Positions 45,072-54,944 of a stretch of 64,000 nucleotides of DNA are shown here, piece after piece. The stretch's first letter is position 1; every line of letters starts with the position of its first letter. The DNA comes from Tetradesmus obliquus (Eukaryota > Chlorophyta > Chlorophyceae > Sphaeropleales > Scenedesmaceae), in NCBI GenBank assembly GCA_030272155.1, contig CP126191.1, positions 7,772,501 through 7,836,500 on the forward strand, in the 5' to 3' direction. The notes beneath the pieces were generated by a model, which searched no databases, was not told where the DNA came from, and saw nothing but the letters and a program-made list of their open reading frames with translations. The position numbers and the translations under genes were made by a program.

Positions 45072-45415
45072 ATCAACACAGCCAGATCCACTGCTGCTTA
45101 CATCGATGTTTGCCTCTGCTTCCAGGTACTGCAGGCCTTTCTGAACGTAGGTGACCAGAGCCCCAGGGGGCACGAGGTTTGGGTCTATGTCGCATCTGTG
45201 CACTTGGCTCTCGTGCGCAAACGTGAAGGCAGAGTGGTGGAACCCTGCAGGAGATGTGCACCAACCAGCGTGCTTAGCAGTCGTGCAGAAGCAGCCCAAC
45301 CGCACGAGCAGCTGATGTGCTGCTGCTGCTGCTCACCTGACTCCTGCAGGTATCTGTAGATAAGGTAGTTCACCTCAGTGCTGCTAAGTACCCCAGCTGC
45401 AGTTCCCTTTGCCAT
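41294..45415 (-). CDS. HOS15: LisH-WD40 corepressor subunit, TBL1/TBLR1/HOS15 homologue
   Basis: Component of histone-deacetylase corepressor complexes in the nucleus; the plant homologue HOS15 also serves as a CUL4 substrate receptor. Nine exons on the minus strand: 45415-45337, 45244-45102, 44794-44671, 44452-44059, 43720-43530, 43303-43145, 42676-42549, 42190-41946, 41540-41294; phases match, 569 residues. N-terminal LisH motif: [18 protein letters not shown]. Then an F-box-like segment ([20 protein letters not shown]), a charged coiled coil ([20 protein letters not shown]) and a Gln/Ala linker. A WD40 propeller follows (from about 235) with [78 protein letters not shown] and [16 protein letters not shown]. 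It ends VMVVDLRR. Intron 6 carries a 19-bp minisatellite, and the last codons are tandemly copied downstream. Confidence 0.92.
42893..43060. repeat. 19-bp minisatellite in an intron of the WD40 gene
   Basis: About seven to eight near-perfect copies of acacaaacacacagcgcat. It keeps several reading frames open on both strands but lies wholly within the intron between exons 6 and 7. Confidence 0.9.
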
Positions 45416-46361
45416 AAGAGTTTGTATACGCTAGCAAGCGCAGAAGACTGCCTACGGTTGTCCGGGGGCCTAGGGCCCCCTGCTGCTGCTGTCGCTGCTG
45501 CTGTTCTTCTGCTCGTCAGTGCGCGCCTTGAAGAGAGCCACCACCTCCCTAGTGCCGAAGCACTACAACCAAACGGTTTAGAAGTCAACAATCACGTTGT
45601 GCCTCGACTGCTGTTGTTCAAAGGGATCGAGCAGAGAACGCACAGCACTGGGTACTAGCTGCTGATGTCTTGCTTTTCAGGTTGAAAACCGAGTTATTGA
45701 ATCATGTGGACTGAGCAGGCGTGCACAGGAGAGCTTCGAATAGCAAAGACACTGCACCCATGACCCTCGAGACACTGCGCACATGTGCATGCCCACGCGA
45801 CCGCTGCTTAGCCTTGGCGGCCTGATCACGATTCAGTAGCACCATCCATGTTCAACCAAGAGTTGCGGGTGTTGCGCAAGGTAGGCGTACCTGCCAGGCT
45901 GGGAACTTTACAAGAACTCTCACTTGCCACCTGAACTTGTCCAGCCTGGACCTGGCAGGTCAACCCAACAGCGCGAGAGCAAGCAGCATGCGTGCTGCAG
46001 TTCACAAGCGACGGGGATGCATGTCATGAACCAAACAAGCTTACTATTCCATGCAGCCATGCAGTTCTGTCTTGATGCCAGTGAAGTACTGCTGGTAACA
46101 AGAGTCCCCACTGCCATGTGGCTGGGTGCACCCAGCCCCCAGCTCACCTAGCTTGACCACTGGCATTAACCTGGCTGGCTATTTAGCACTTGCTGTGGTA
46201 AAGTATGCACCTGGAGCATAGCTCCCTGTGTTGGCAGGTTGTATGAGGCTCATGGATCACAAAAGCCTTTAGAAATGCAATTCGTACTGGACTTGGGCTC
46301 ACTGCTAATGGGTGCTGAGCACTGCCACTTGATTGACGTCAACACCTCACACCTAGCAGCT
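45416..46361. other. Intergenic, promoter of the WD40 gene and 3' region of ARM-like gene 1
   Basis: 946 bp. TTACA at 45908-45912 (TGTAA on the minus strand) is a candidate polyadenylation signal for the ARM-like gene. No supported ORF. Confidence 0.4.
45908..45912 (-). terminator. TGTAA candidate polyadenylation signal of ARM-like gene 1
   Basis: TGTAA on the minus strand, about 450 bp after the stop codon. Confidence 0.3.
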
Positions 46362-49352
46362 CTAGGTGCGCCTGCTGCGCTTGGCAGCTCGCGTGCGCAT
46401 CTTCAGTGGCAGCTCTTCCTGCACCATTGGCTGCACAGCTGGCTGGCCAGCGCCCTGCTGCTGACCTGGCGGCTGCGCTGGTGCAGCTGGTGGCACAGCT
46501 GGATGCTGCTGCTGCAGCACAGGTGCTGGCGCACCAGCAGCTGCTTGGTCAACCAGCTGCACATCTGGCTGCTCATGCGGGCCTGGCACATACTTCACAA
46601 GCACCAGCTCACACTCCCCATCCTCAAGCTGCTGCAGCTGAGCGTCCACATCATCGTCTACCTCTGCCCCTGCGTCCACCACCTGCACATCATCACCGTC
46701 ATCTTCTTCGTCGCTCGCGCTGCCAGCTGCTGCACAGCCTGCCTGCTGCATCATCTTGCGCAGCGGCTCCGGCATGCCTGGCTGCGTTGGGCACACGATG
46801 TCCCAGTGCTGCAGCAGCCGCAGCGCACGCAGCAGCTTCACAGCCGCAGGCGTTGGCTGTATTGTCACTGCAGCTGCTGCTCCTGCTGTTGGCCCTGTCG
46901 CCACACCGCCCTGCTGCTCTGCCTTGGCTTCTGTGTGCAGCTGCTGCAGCAGCGGCACAAGCTCCTTGCTCCTCACTTCTGGCTCCCATGACACGCCCGC
47001 AAAGTTGCAGCGCATGTAGCTGGCGCACAGCGCCTGCAGCTGTCGTGGGTCGAAAGGCTGCACAGCAACCTGCCAGGCGGCCAGCTGCTGGTCTGGTGGG
47101 ATGAAGCCACACGCCTCCTGGATCAGCTGCTGTGTGGCTGGGGCCAGTGCCTTGAAAGCGGCAGAGGTACAGTCTGGGGCTTGGCTGCGAGAACCTGCCT
47201 GTCCTGCAAGCAGCCTGGCCGCTGCAGCGGTGGCACCTCCCTGGTCTGCATTGTGAAGGTCTGTGTCAGTTGGCTGGCCATGAGAAGATGCGATGCGGGC
47301 GGCTGCAGCAGCAACCTGCCGTGGCTGCTGCAGGCTTGGCACTGCTGGCGGTTGAGGCTGAACGCTTGTGGGTGGGGATGATGGTGGTGGCGGGGGTGGC
47401 GGCACACAGGAGACGGGCAGCTGCATTGACCTTGGCGCAGGCAGTGGCCCTACCAGGTCCCCCTGCTGATGCGCCTCTACTGCCATCTTGGCTGCTGCTG
47501 CCAGCTGTGTCAATGACAAGCTGCCCCAGCCGGCAGCAGCAGCAAGCTGCAAGGTGCTGCTGTTGGCCATGAGCCACGCTTGCATGGAGTTGTCACCGCA
47601 CTCTGGTGCGTCAAGGGTGCTGCCAGGTGCTAGCTGCAGCTTGCTGGCAGCCGCCAGCTGTTTCAGAGCCCTGCCTGCATTTACCAAGCTGCGCTCTTTG
47701 CTGTCCCACTTGCTGCGCCTGTTCTGCTGCTCAAGGCTGTGTGCAAGGCTGCTGACTACACCTGGTACTCCTGCTAGGCTGGTGCGCACATCTGTGGTTG
47801 CTCCTTCAATCAACAGTGCAAGCGCTAAGCCAGCTGCCTGTTGAGGCGCTGTTGCATGTGTGCCATCGCAAACATCACGGAGCATCACCGGCTGCAATGC
47901 CAATGCAGCCAACCTGTTGGCTAGGTTGTCCCTGAACTTGCCTGCATCAGGGCGGCCACTTGCTGCCGACATGAGCATTGGCACAACATCCTTCAGTTGC
48001 TGATGGTTGTCTTTCCTTGCAGGTGCCAGCTGGGTCAGCACCCATGCCGCCTGCTCAACAGCTATTTGCTTCAAGGGTACAGCAGCACCTGCTTGCTTCT
48101 GCACTTCCAGCAGCGCAGCCACCAAGTTCTTCAGGAAGCGTGCACAGTCGACTCTGCTGCTGCTTGCTGCTAGCGATGTTGCAAAGTCGTGTGCTGCCTG
48201 CATTGGCGTTGCTGCGCCTGGCAGCAGAGGAAGCAGCCCCTCTGCAAGTGCAGGCTGTGCAATGACCATGCTGCAGATAGTCTCTTCCTTCTTGCTGATT
48301 GCTGCTGACAGAACATGTAATGCCCGTTCTTGCAGGGGTGCATCCTCTGTCTGTTGCAGAGCCTGCACCAGCGGCACTACAATGCTGATCTGGCTTACCA
48401 TCTGCCTGCGCATAGAGGTGTCTGCATTCTCGAATAAGGCGGCGAGGGCCCGGGCCGCTCTCCATGCTGCGGCTGTGCTCAGGGCTGTCTGCTGAAGTGA
48501 CGCTGTTGGTGGTTGCTTGCACCTCATCACCGCCAGCCCAACCAGCCTGGGCACTGTCAGTCGTGCTGATAGCAGATTCTGAGCTGCTTGATGTCCTGCT
48601 TGTGCAACTGTGTGCAGCAGCTGGGCTGCAGCATCTGCGAGGCACACTTGTGACCCTCGGTGCAGCAGCAGCTCTGCTGCACAGCTGAGTGCTGTGCAGG
48701 TCTTGGTCAACGCAGCCGCCACACAACTCTTTGCAGAGCGTGCTTCACCGCTGCTGCTGCTTACTGTCCAGCGAGCCAGCACCACTGCTGCTGCAGCTGC
48801 GCTGTCGCCAACTTGAGCCATTTGGTGTACAAGGCCGTTTAGGATACCAGGGTGCGACATGATGTGCTGTAGGTGAACTCCATTGTTGATTGGTGTCTCA
48901 AAATGTATGTCTATGTTCTGGCCAGCAAGCGTCAACAAGAGGTGCACTGCTGCCTGTGCTGCTGCACCAGTGCCCTTCAGCAGCTGTGCTACTGCCGACA
49001 ATGCTGCCGCCTGCTGCAAGAAGTGAATAGCAATGGAGGACTGGCTTCTGGTTAGAATGATCAAAGTGCTGGCAGCTGCTGCTGCCGCTGCAGGTGTTGT
49101 GTGCGACAGCAGACTAACCAAGCCTTGCACACGCACGGGTGTTGGCGTGTTGGTTGAGTTGGTGTTGTTGCTGATGAGAAGGGCAAGCTCAAGCTGTGCA
49201 CTGTTTGCTTGTGCCAGCGTCACAGCAGGGTGTTTCAGCACGCTCAGGAGTTCATCAATCCTGTGCCGCTCCTGCTGCTGCTGTCCAGCCGACCTCCATG
49301 ACAAGGGTGCCATCATGTGGCTGTACACCTGGGCGTTGCAGAGGCCCAGCAC
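46362..49352 (-). CDS. Large armadillo-like helical protein with conserved C-terminal module (paralogue 1)
   Basis: I do not recognise a named family. Intronless frame of 996 residues. Residues about 30-640 are helical, Ala/Leu-rich repeats of about 40 residues with armadillo-like phrasing ([45 protein letters not shown]). A Pro/Gln-rich linker (about 660-700) includes a run of Pro. A conserved module lies at about 745-880: CGFIPPDQQLAAWQVAVQPF, LQALCASYMRCNFAGVSWEP, VKLLRALRLLQHWDIVCPTQ and PEPLRKMMQQAGC. An acidic stretch with DDVQVVD and EVDDDVDAQLQQLEDGE follows. The end is basic (KMRTRAAKRSRRT), a likely nuclear localisation signal. The neighbour at 50848-53982 is co-linear along the whole length. 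A nuclear scaffold role is inference. The start may be internal (Met13 or Met14), because a CAG-GT donor-like sequence lies near codon 8. Confidence 0.8.
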   Translation of the reverse strand: MLGLCNAQVYSHMMAPLSWRSAGQQQQERHRIDELLSVLKHPAVTLAQANSAQLELALLISNNTNSTNTPTPVRVQGLVSLLSHTTPAAAAAAASTLIILTRSQSSIAIHFLQQAAALSAVAQLLKGTGAAAQAAVHLLLTLAGQNIDIHFETPINNGVHLQHIMSHPGILNGLVHQMAQVGDSAAAAAVVLARWTVSSSSGEARSAKSCVAAALTKTCTALSCAAELLLHRGSQVCLADAAAQLLHTVAQAGHQAAQNLLSARLTVPRLVGLAVMRCKQPPTASLQQTALSTAAAWRAARALAALFENADTSMRRQMVSQISIVVPLVQALQQTEDAPLQERALHVLSAAISKKEETICSMVIAQPALAEGLLPLLPGAATPMQAAHDFATSLAASSSRVDCARFLKNLVAALLEVQKQAGAAVPLKQIAVEQAAWVLTQLAPARKDNHQQLKDVVPMLMSAASGRPDAGKFRDNLANRLAALALQPVMLRDVCDGTHATAPQQAAGLALALLIEGATTDVRTSLAGVPGVVSSLAHSLEQQNRRSKWDSKERSLVNAGRALKQLAAASKLQLAPGSTLDAPECGDNSMQAWLMANSSTLQLAAAAGWGSLSLTQLAAAAKMAVEAHQQGDLVGPLPAPRSMQLPVSCVPPPPPPPSSPPTSVQPQPPAVPSLQQPRQVAAAAARIASSHGQPTDTDLHNADQGGATAAAARLLAGQAGSRSQAPDCTSAAFKALAPATQQLIQEACGFIPPDQQLAAWQVAVQPFDPRQLQALCASYMRCNFAGVSWEPEVRSKELVPLLQQLHTEAKAEQQGGVATGPTAGAAAAVTIQPTPAAVKLLRALRLLQHWDIVCPTQPGMPEPLRKMMQQAGCAAAGSASDEEDDGDDVQVVDAGAEVDDDVDAQLQQLEDGECELVLVKYVPGPHEQPDVQLVDQAAAGAPAPVLQQQHPAVPPAAPAQPPGQQQGAGQPAVQPMVQEELPLKMRTRAAKRSRRT

Positions 49353-50847
49353 ATGACATTAAGCATCAAGAACCAGTTTGCAGTCCTGACAACAAGAGTA
49401 GGAGCAGCAACACCTCACGTTGACCCGGTCATGCAGGCTGCATAAGCATAGTGCTGCGAGTGCACAAGCCAATAACAGTGCATGCTGATGCGGTGACCGG
49501 CTGCAAATTGTTCCTCACATTTTGCAATATGCCGCCTTGGTGGCCCATTGCACTTCAGACGCTGCGTCTTGCAAGAGGATGAGCCTTTGACAGAACTACA
49601 GCTGCTGCCTCGAGCTGCGACCCAGACAAGCACAGTGCACTTTAACGTGCAGCGCGGGACGCTACGTAAGCTTTACGTCAAGCGAATAGTCGAAGCAGAA
49701 GTCGCTGTTGCTCGAGAAGCGATGGCTCAGACTGAACCGTTGACGTGTGCAAACACCTTTGACTGAGTCCACAAGTGAGGTGCGCTTTTTCGTCAGGCAT
49801 AAGCTGAACGCAATGTTTGGTTTGCATCAAGCGCTCAGCGCCGTTGGTTTTAGCTGAATAATGTTGTCATATGCAGTTCAAACCCACTAGGGTTTGACGC
49901 ATTCGCACCGTATGATCTTTGACTCAGGTGCACGGACGATCAGATGCTACGCTACCAGGCAACATTCACGACACTTTTGGTATCATGTTGGCCACCAAAT
50001 AGCTTGCCAGCAACGTGCTGCCATGTCATGACGTGCCAGCAGTTCCACCTGGTATCACTGATAAGCAGAGTGGGCCGGTTGCATTAGGTTCAAATGACTT
50101 TTTTGACGATGATGTGACCGCTCAACATACTCAAAGTATCAGGCAGAAGTGTTTTTTGGTCCTACATAAGAGAAGGACAAGGAATCGCCTCAGTGATAGC
50201 CGCTTGGGCCAAGTGGGACCAGGCAACAGGACTTGGTTGACGGCAAGCAACAAATCTCAGTAAATTCCACGTCGGGTGCAGTTAGATTTGGCATTGGAAC
50301 GTGCAGATTTTACAACCTGAGTGGCCAGGGTTAAAAACTATGACTTGCTGAAGCAGGCAAACGTGTGACCCATAAAACTCAACGACAGGAGCAGACCCTG
50401 CTGTCATCACTGTCCACGACAAACACTCCTCAACACAGCGTGCATGCATACTATGTAGTACATGATCACATCTGGCTGCAGGTGCAGCACCTCCGAGGAT
50501 TCATGGTGGTGCACCTGGCACAACATGCCAGCCAGCTGGTAGACGAGACTGTAGCCCAAACTTGTGCAGTTGCGGCTGCTGTTTCATTTTGCACATGCTG
50601 CAGATGCCAATGCCACAGGTGCAAGTGTTGGTATGAGAGTGTACAGAGAGCAGCGGCAATAGCCCTGCTGCTGGCACAATAATCTTTGACGACGCCCTAC
50701 ATGATGTCGGGGTTCTCAATGCTGGCGGCAGCTTCCACCCTAGCAGTGTCACTGGCATCACCTGCAGCTGGGCCACCTGGCATCACCTGCTGCAGCGGCA
50801 GCCACCTGCTGCTTGACAGGCTCTGCGCCAGGTGGCCCAGCTTCATG
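49353..50847. other. 1.5-kb spacer between the ARM-like paralogues
   Basis: Holds the promoter of gene 1 and the 3' region of gene 2. TTACA at 50310-50314 (TGTAA on the minus strand) is a candidate polyadenylation signal. No supported ORF. Just after the gene-2 stop, ggtgatgccagg-type and ccacctgg-type short repeats occur. Confidence 0.35.
50310..50314 (-). terminator. TGTAA candidate polyadenylation signal of ARM-like gene 2
   Basis: TGTAA on the minus strand, about 530 bp after the stop codon. Confidence 0.3.
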
Positions 50848-53800
50848 CTACTGGTGCTGCTGCTGCTGCTGCTGCACCACAGGTGCTGGTGCACCTGTTG
50901 CGCTCTGGTCAACCACCTGTACACCTGGCTGCTCATGCTTGCCGGGCACATACTTCACAAGCACTAGCTCCTGCAGACCATCCTGAAGCTGCTGCAGCTG
51001 AGCATCCACATCATCATCCACCTCTGCAGCTGGGTCTGTGTCCAGCACCTGCACGTCATCACCTTCACCATCGCTGCTGGCGCTGCCGGGTCCTGCACAG
51101 CCTGCCTGCTGCATCATCTTGCGCAGCGGTTCTGGGATGCCTGGCTGCGTGGGGCACACGATGTCCCAGTGCTGCAGCAGCCGCAACGCACGCAGCAGCT
51201 TCACAGCTGTAGGCGTCGGCTGTATGGTCACCGATGTGGCTGATGTCCTAAACACTACCTGTTGCTCTGACTTGGCTTGAGTGTGCAGCCGCCTCAGCAA
51301 GGGCAACAGCTCCTGGCTGCGCACTGCTGGCTCCTTGGACACCCCCCAAAAATTGCAGCGCATGTAGGTGGTGCACAGGGCCTGCAGCTGCAGTTGGTCA
51401 AAGGGCTGCACAGCAACCTGCCAGGCGGCCAGCGGCTGGTCTGGTGGAATGGAGCCACACGCCTTCTGCGTGGCGTGCGCGATAACACTTGCGGCAGCTG
51501 GGCTGTCTAGTGTTTGGCTGCAGGAGCCTGCTAGCCCTGCAATCAGCCTGGCCCCTTTGCAGAGCTGCGTAGCAGCAATAGCAGCAGGATCGCCTTTGGC
51601 TGCACGGCTGGCACTTGCATCACCTGGCTGGCTTGCCGGGAGTGCTTGGCCCGCGGTGGCCTCTTGCTTCACTGCCTTGCCTGCAGTGGTCCCTTGCTTT
51701 ATTGCCTTTTCTGCACTGCTCTCCACCTTTACTGCCTTGCCTGCACTGGCCTCCTGCTTTTCTGTCTTGCATGCACTTATTTCCTTCTTCAGTGATTGCA
51801 GGAATGTTGGCGGTGGAGGTAGATGACTGAGTAGCTGCTGCTTCCAGTTCCTCTGGACCCTTCCACCTGCATGCGGCTCACCACGGCCTGGAGCAGACTT
51901 GGCCTTGCTCTCATGCTTGACGCTTGTCTGTGGCTGGCGCTGATCTCCTTGCTTTTGCTGTGACTGCCCCTCCTGGCATGGTCTGCCTTGAGGATTGCCA
52001 GGCTCGTGCTGCTTCTTGCGCTCATGTTCCTGCAAATGGCTTGCCTTGCGTGCTGTGGCCGCCAGCTGCACCACTGACAGGCTGCCCCAGCCACCTGCAG
52101 CTGCGTGCTGCAGCGCTCCACTGTTGGCTGCAAGCCAGGTTTGCACCAAGGCTTCTTTACAAGCATGCATGCTTGCAGGAACGGCTGATGCTGCGAGCTG
52201 TAGCTTGCTGTCAGCAGCCAGCTTCAACAAGGCTGATGTTGCTGCCTCTGAACCTGTCTGGCAAGCGCTGGCGCAGTTGGTTGGAGAGGCACAGCCATGC
52301 CTGCTGGACAGCTCCACGTGGCGCGCCAAGCCGCACACAACATCTGCACAGCTCGCCATTGTCAAGCGCTCCTTAGCATCCACTGACTGCACTAACATGC
52401 ATAGTGCACTGGCAGCTGCTTCCTGAGCCTGCAGGGAGCCACTGACCTCGCCTGCAACTGCGCCTAGCTTGCTAGCTACTGCACTTCTCAGCTTGCTGAG
52501 CCGTTGTTCTGTGTCCCTGCTGGTTGCGCGCAGCAGCGGTGCCACAGCGTCTGCCAACGACAGCTGCTCGTGCCCATTGTCACACTTTGCACCGGTCAGG
52601 TTGGTCAAGATCCACGCTGCTTGTTCAGCAGCTGCTGACACCCCCGACTGCGTAGCTGTACCGCTGCATGCTGCACCTAAGCGTGTGTCTGTCAATGCTG
52701 TCATCAGGCTGACAGTCAGCTGTGCCCCCTGGTTGCCCGTAACGTTGGCTGCTAGTGTGATTGCTGCATCTTGTGCTGCCTCAAGCGAATGCGCACCCCC
52801 AGGCAGCAGCATGTGCAGCAGCCCATCTATCAGGTCAGACTGCGACAGGATTAAGCTGCACATCCTGTCATTTCCTTGACTCGCTGCAGCCTGCAGCACA
52901 TAAAGCGCTCGCTCTTGCAGGACTACGTTGTCTGTGCGTTGCAGAGCGGCCGCCAGTGCTGCCACAACGCCAGCATCCACGGCTATGCGCCGGCAAATGC
53001 TAGCGTCCGCGTTAGACATTATGTAGCACAGTGCGCAGGCTGCCTTCCCGGCTGCAGTTGTTGCTGCCAGCTCAGCTAGCTGCAGCCCCTGCTGTGGCTG
53101 CTTACTGTGGTCCAAAACCAGCCTCAGCAACCTCACAACAGCCTTGTCCGCCCCTGCCACTGCTGTAGCTTTCTCACATCCTGCCTCCGCCACTGTGCAC
53201 AGCAGCTGTGCTGCTGCATCTGCCAAATTGATGCGGGGGCCTTCCTCAGCGAGCAGGGCCACTACACCAGACAGGGCTGCACGATGCTTCATCAGCTGGG
53301 GTACAATGGCTGTGGCGTCGTTGACAGAGTGGCGTGCTAACATCAGCACTGCAGCTGCTGCTGCTCTGCCGCTGCCCCTGGTCAGCTGGTTCACCAGGCC
53401 TTCTACCACACCCTCATGTGACATGATGCGCTGGAAGTCATCTGGATGGCAGGCGGGTGCCTCACAGTGCATCTCAGGACCCATGCCTGCCAGAACCAGC
53501 AGCAGGTGTGTTGCTGCTTGTGCTGATGGGTTGCTGTCTTGCACGAGACAGGCGCTGGCTGTGAGCACAGCGCCATCCTGCACCAAGTAGATGGATGTGC
53601 CTGCACGGTTGGTGCATATGCTGCTCAGGATGTCGGCAGCTGCTGTTGCTGCTGCTGGTGCGCTGTGATACAGCAGGCAGACCAGCGCCTCCAGGTGCGC
53701 AGGGGTCGGCTCATTGGAAGGATCAAGCTTGCTGCTGAAGAGCTGTACCAGCCTCTGTTTGGCAGCATGTGCCTCGCTGTCCTTCACATCCTGTTGTAGT

Positions 53801-53982
53801 AAACATCCTAGGACCACATCTATGATGTGCAGGCGCGTGGGGTGCCGCTGCTGCTGTTGCTGTGGGTAGGACAGGGGCCGAGGCTGTGGCCCTATCATGT
53901 TGTTATTGCAAGAAGGAAACCTGCCTATCTGATGGTGTACCTGGTGACAGACATCAGATGGTTGGGTGGCAATCAGCAGCAC
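50848..53982 (-). CDS. Large armadillo-like helical protein with conserved C-terminal module (paralogue 2)
   Basis: Tandem paralogue of the gene at 46362-49352, also intronless, 1044 residues. The helical repeat region (about 55-660) aligns co-linearly but is strongly diverged (LADAAAQLLCTVAEAGCEKA, LQERALYVLQAAAS, EQAAWILTNLTGA). The linker (about 670-830) differs completely: Lys/Glu/Gln-rich with a run of four decapeptide-like repeats (KQEASAGKAV, KVESSAEKAI, KQGTTAGKAV, KQEATAGQAL). It contains several psi-K-x-E sumoylation-type sites (VKHE, VKVE, VKQE). The C-terminal module is nearly the same as in paralogue 1: CGSIPPDQPLAAWQVAVQPF, YMRCNFWGVSKEP, VKLLRALRLLQHWDIVCPTQ and PEPLRKMMQQAGC. 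An acidic stretch with EVDDDVDAQLQQLQDG follows. It ends in Gln/His repeats without the basic tail of paralogue 1. The start could be an internal Met (MIGPQPRPLSYP). Function unknown. Confidence 0.8.
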   Translation of the reverse strand: MLLIATQPSDVCHQVHHQIGRFPSCNNNMIGPQPRPLSYPQQQQQRHPTRLHIIDVVLGCLLQQDVKDSEAHAAKQRLVQLFSSKLDPSNEPTPAHLEALVCLLYHSAPAAATAAADILSSICTNRAGTSIYLVQDGAVLTASACLVQDSNPSAQAATHLLLVLAGMGPEMHCEAPACHPDDFQRIMSHEGVVEGLVNQLTRGSGRAAAAAVLMLARHSVNDATAIVPQLMKHRAALSGVVALLAEEGPRINLADAAAQLLCTVAEAGCEKATAVAGADKAVVRLLRLVLDHSKQPQQGLQLAELAATTAAGKAACALCYIMSNADASICRRIAVDAGVVAALAAALQRTDNVVLQERALYVLQAAASQGNDRMCSLILSQSDLIDGLLHMLLPGGAHSLEAAQDAAITLAANVTGNQGAQLTVSLMTALTDTRLGAACSGTATQSGVSAAAEQAAWILTNLTGAKCDNGHEQLSLADAVAPLLRATSRDTEQRLSKLRSAVASKLGAVAGEVSGSLQAQEAAASALCMLVQSVDAKERLTMASCADVVCGLARHVELSSRHGCASPTNCASACQTGSEAATSALLKLAADSKLQLAASAVPASMHACKEALVQTWLAANSGALQHAAAGGWGSLSVVQLAATARKASHLQEHERKKQHEPGNPQGRPCQEGQSQQKQGDQRQPQTSVKHESKAKSAPGRGEPHAGGRVQRNWKQQLLSHLPPPPTFLQSLKKEISACKTEKQEASAGKAVKVESSAEKAIKQGTTAGKAVKQEATAGQALPASQPGDASASRAAKGDPAAIAATQLCKGARLIAGLAGSCSQTLDSPAAASVIAHATQKACGSIPPDQPLAAWQVAVQPFDQLQLQALCTTYMRCNFWGVSKEPAVRSQELLPLLRRLHTQAKSEQQVVFRTSATSVTIQPTPTAVKLLRALRLLQHWDIVCPTQPGIPEPLRKMMQQAGCAGPGSASSDGEGDDVQVLDTDPAAEVDDDVDAQLQQLQDGLQELVLVKYVPGKHEQPGVQVVDQSATGAPAPVVQQQQQQHQ

Positions 53983-54944
53983 ATTGTAGCTGGCAGCAGC
54001 GCCATTTCCTTTTGCATGGGGAATCCAACCATGTCAGCCCCACAAGGGACTCATGTGACTGGCACAACATCAAAGTCCAGAACGCTGATGCCAACTTCCG
54101 AAACGCTCAAAACCTCAACGCTGCTGAAACGCTCAAAACAATGCGCCCTACCTGATTGCGGTTGTTGCTGACTGCTTGATGTGCAGCTATGCTTCTTGGA
54201 GCTCCTGTTCCCAGTGCTGTCGAGGTTTGAGCAGACGCAGCATGGCACGCAGCGCCTCCGTGTCACCGAATGTGTCCGCTCGCAGTGCGAACTGCTGAAG
54301 CGCAGCTGCAACAGCCTATGACAGCGCTACCATACGCTGCACGGTCACGGTCCACGCATGAAGGCCAAGCTCGCCTCGTGCAAAGCAGCCGTGCGTTGAC
54401 TGCAATAAATTATTGGAATGATAGCAAAACTCCCTATCATCAGTAAGTGTGCGCTGCAAGGTATAGTCAAGATTCAGACATGGTCAAACTGGTGTATGAC
54501 AACACGGCGGTTAGGGTTCTGTTCAGCTGAAAATCTTCGGTTGAGGGGCACTGCAGTGCCTGGCAGCAGCACACAACCCTCCAAAATCTGACTGATTGAA
54601 CGCTAGCTGTCAGCACCCGCTACCTTCTCACCTGTCACTGGCACCATACAGTGCAGGACCTGCACTGCAGGTGACAGCTCACTCATCACTGCAGCTGCAC
54701 TGCTACCAGCAGCGAACCAATGATCTTTGCTGTGACCATTACGCAAAGGCGTGCCATGTTGCTTGATGGCGTGATCAACACCCGTATGTGCAGCGCATTT
54801 GTGTAGCGCAATCAATCACAAGCCTTGTCTGAGACCGCTGGTGCACGTTACACACGACACGCACATATGACAACAGATGTCATGTCACCAATTGTACACC
54901 AATGCGGTCCCACTGGTTCTGCCAGCCAGAACAGGCTGCTGCTA
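53983..54944. other. Intergenic, promoter of ARM-like gene 2 and 3' region of PQBP1
   Basis: 962 bp without a supported ORF. TTACA at 54848-54852 may be the PQBP1 polyadenylation signal. Confidence 0.35.
54848..54852 (-). terminator. TGTAA candidate polyadenylation signal of PQBP1
   Basis: TGTAA on the minus strand, about 95 bp after the PQBP1 stop codon. Confidence 0.35.
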
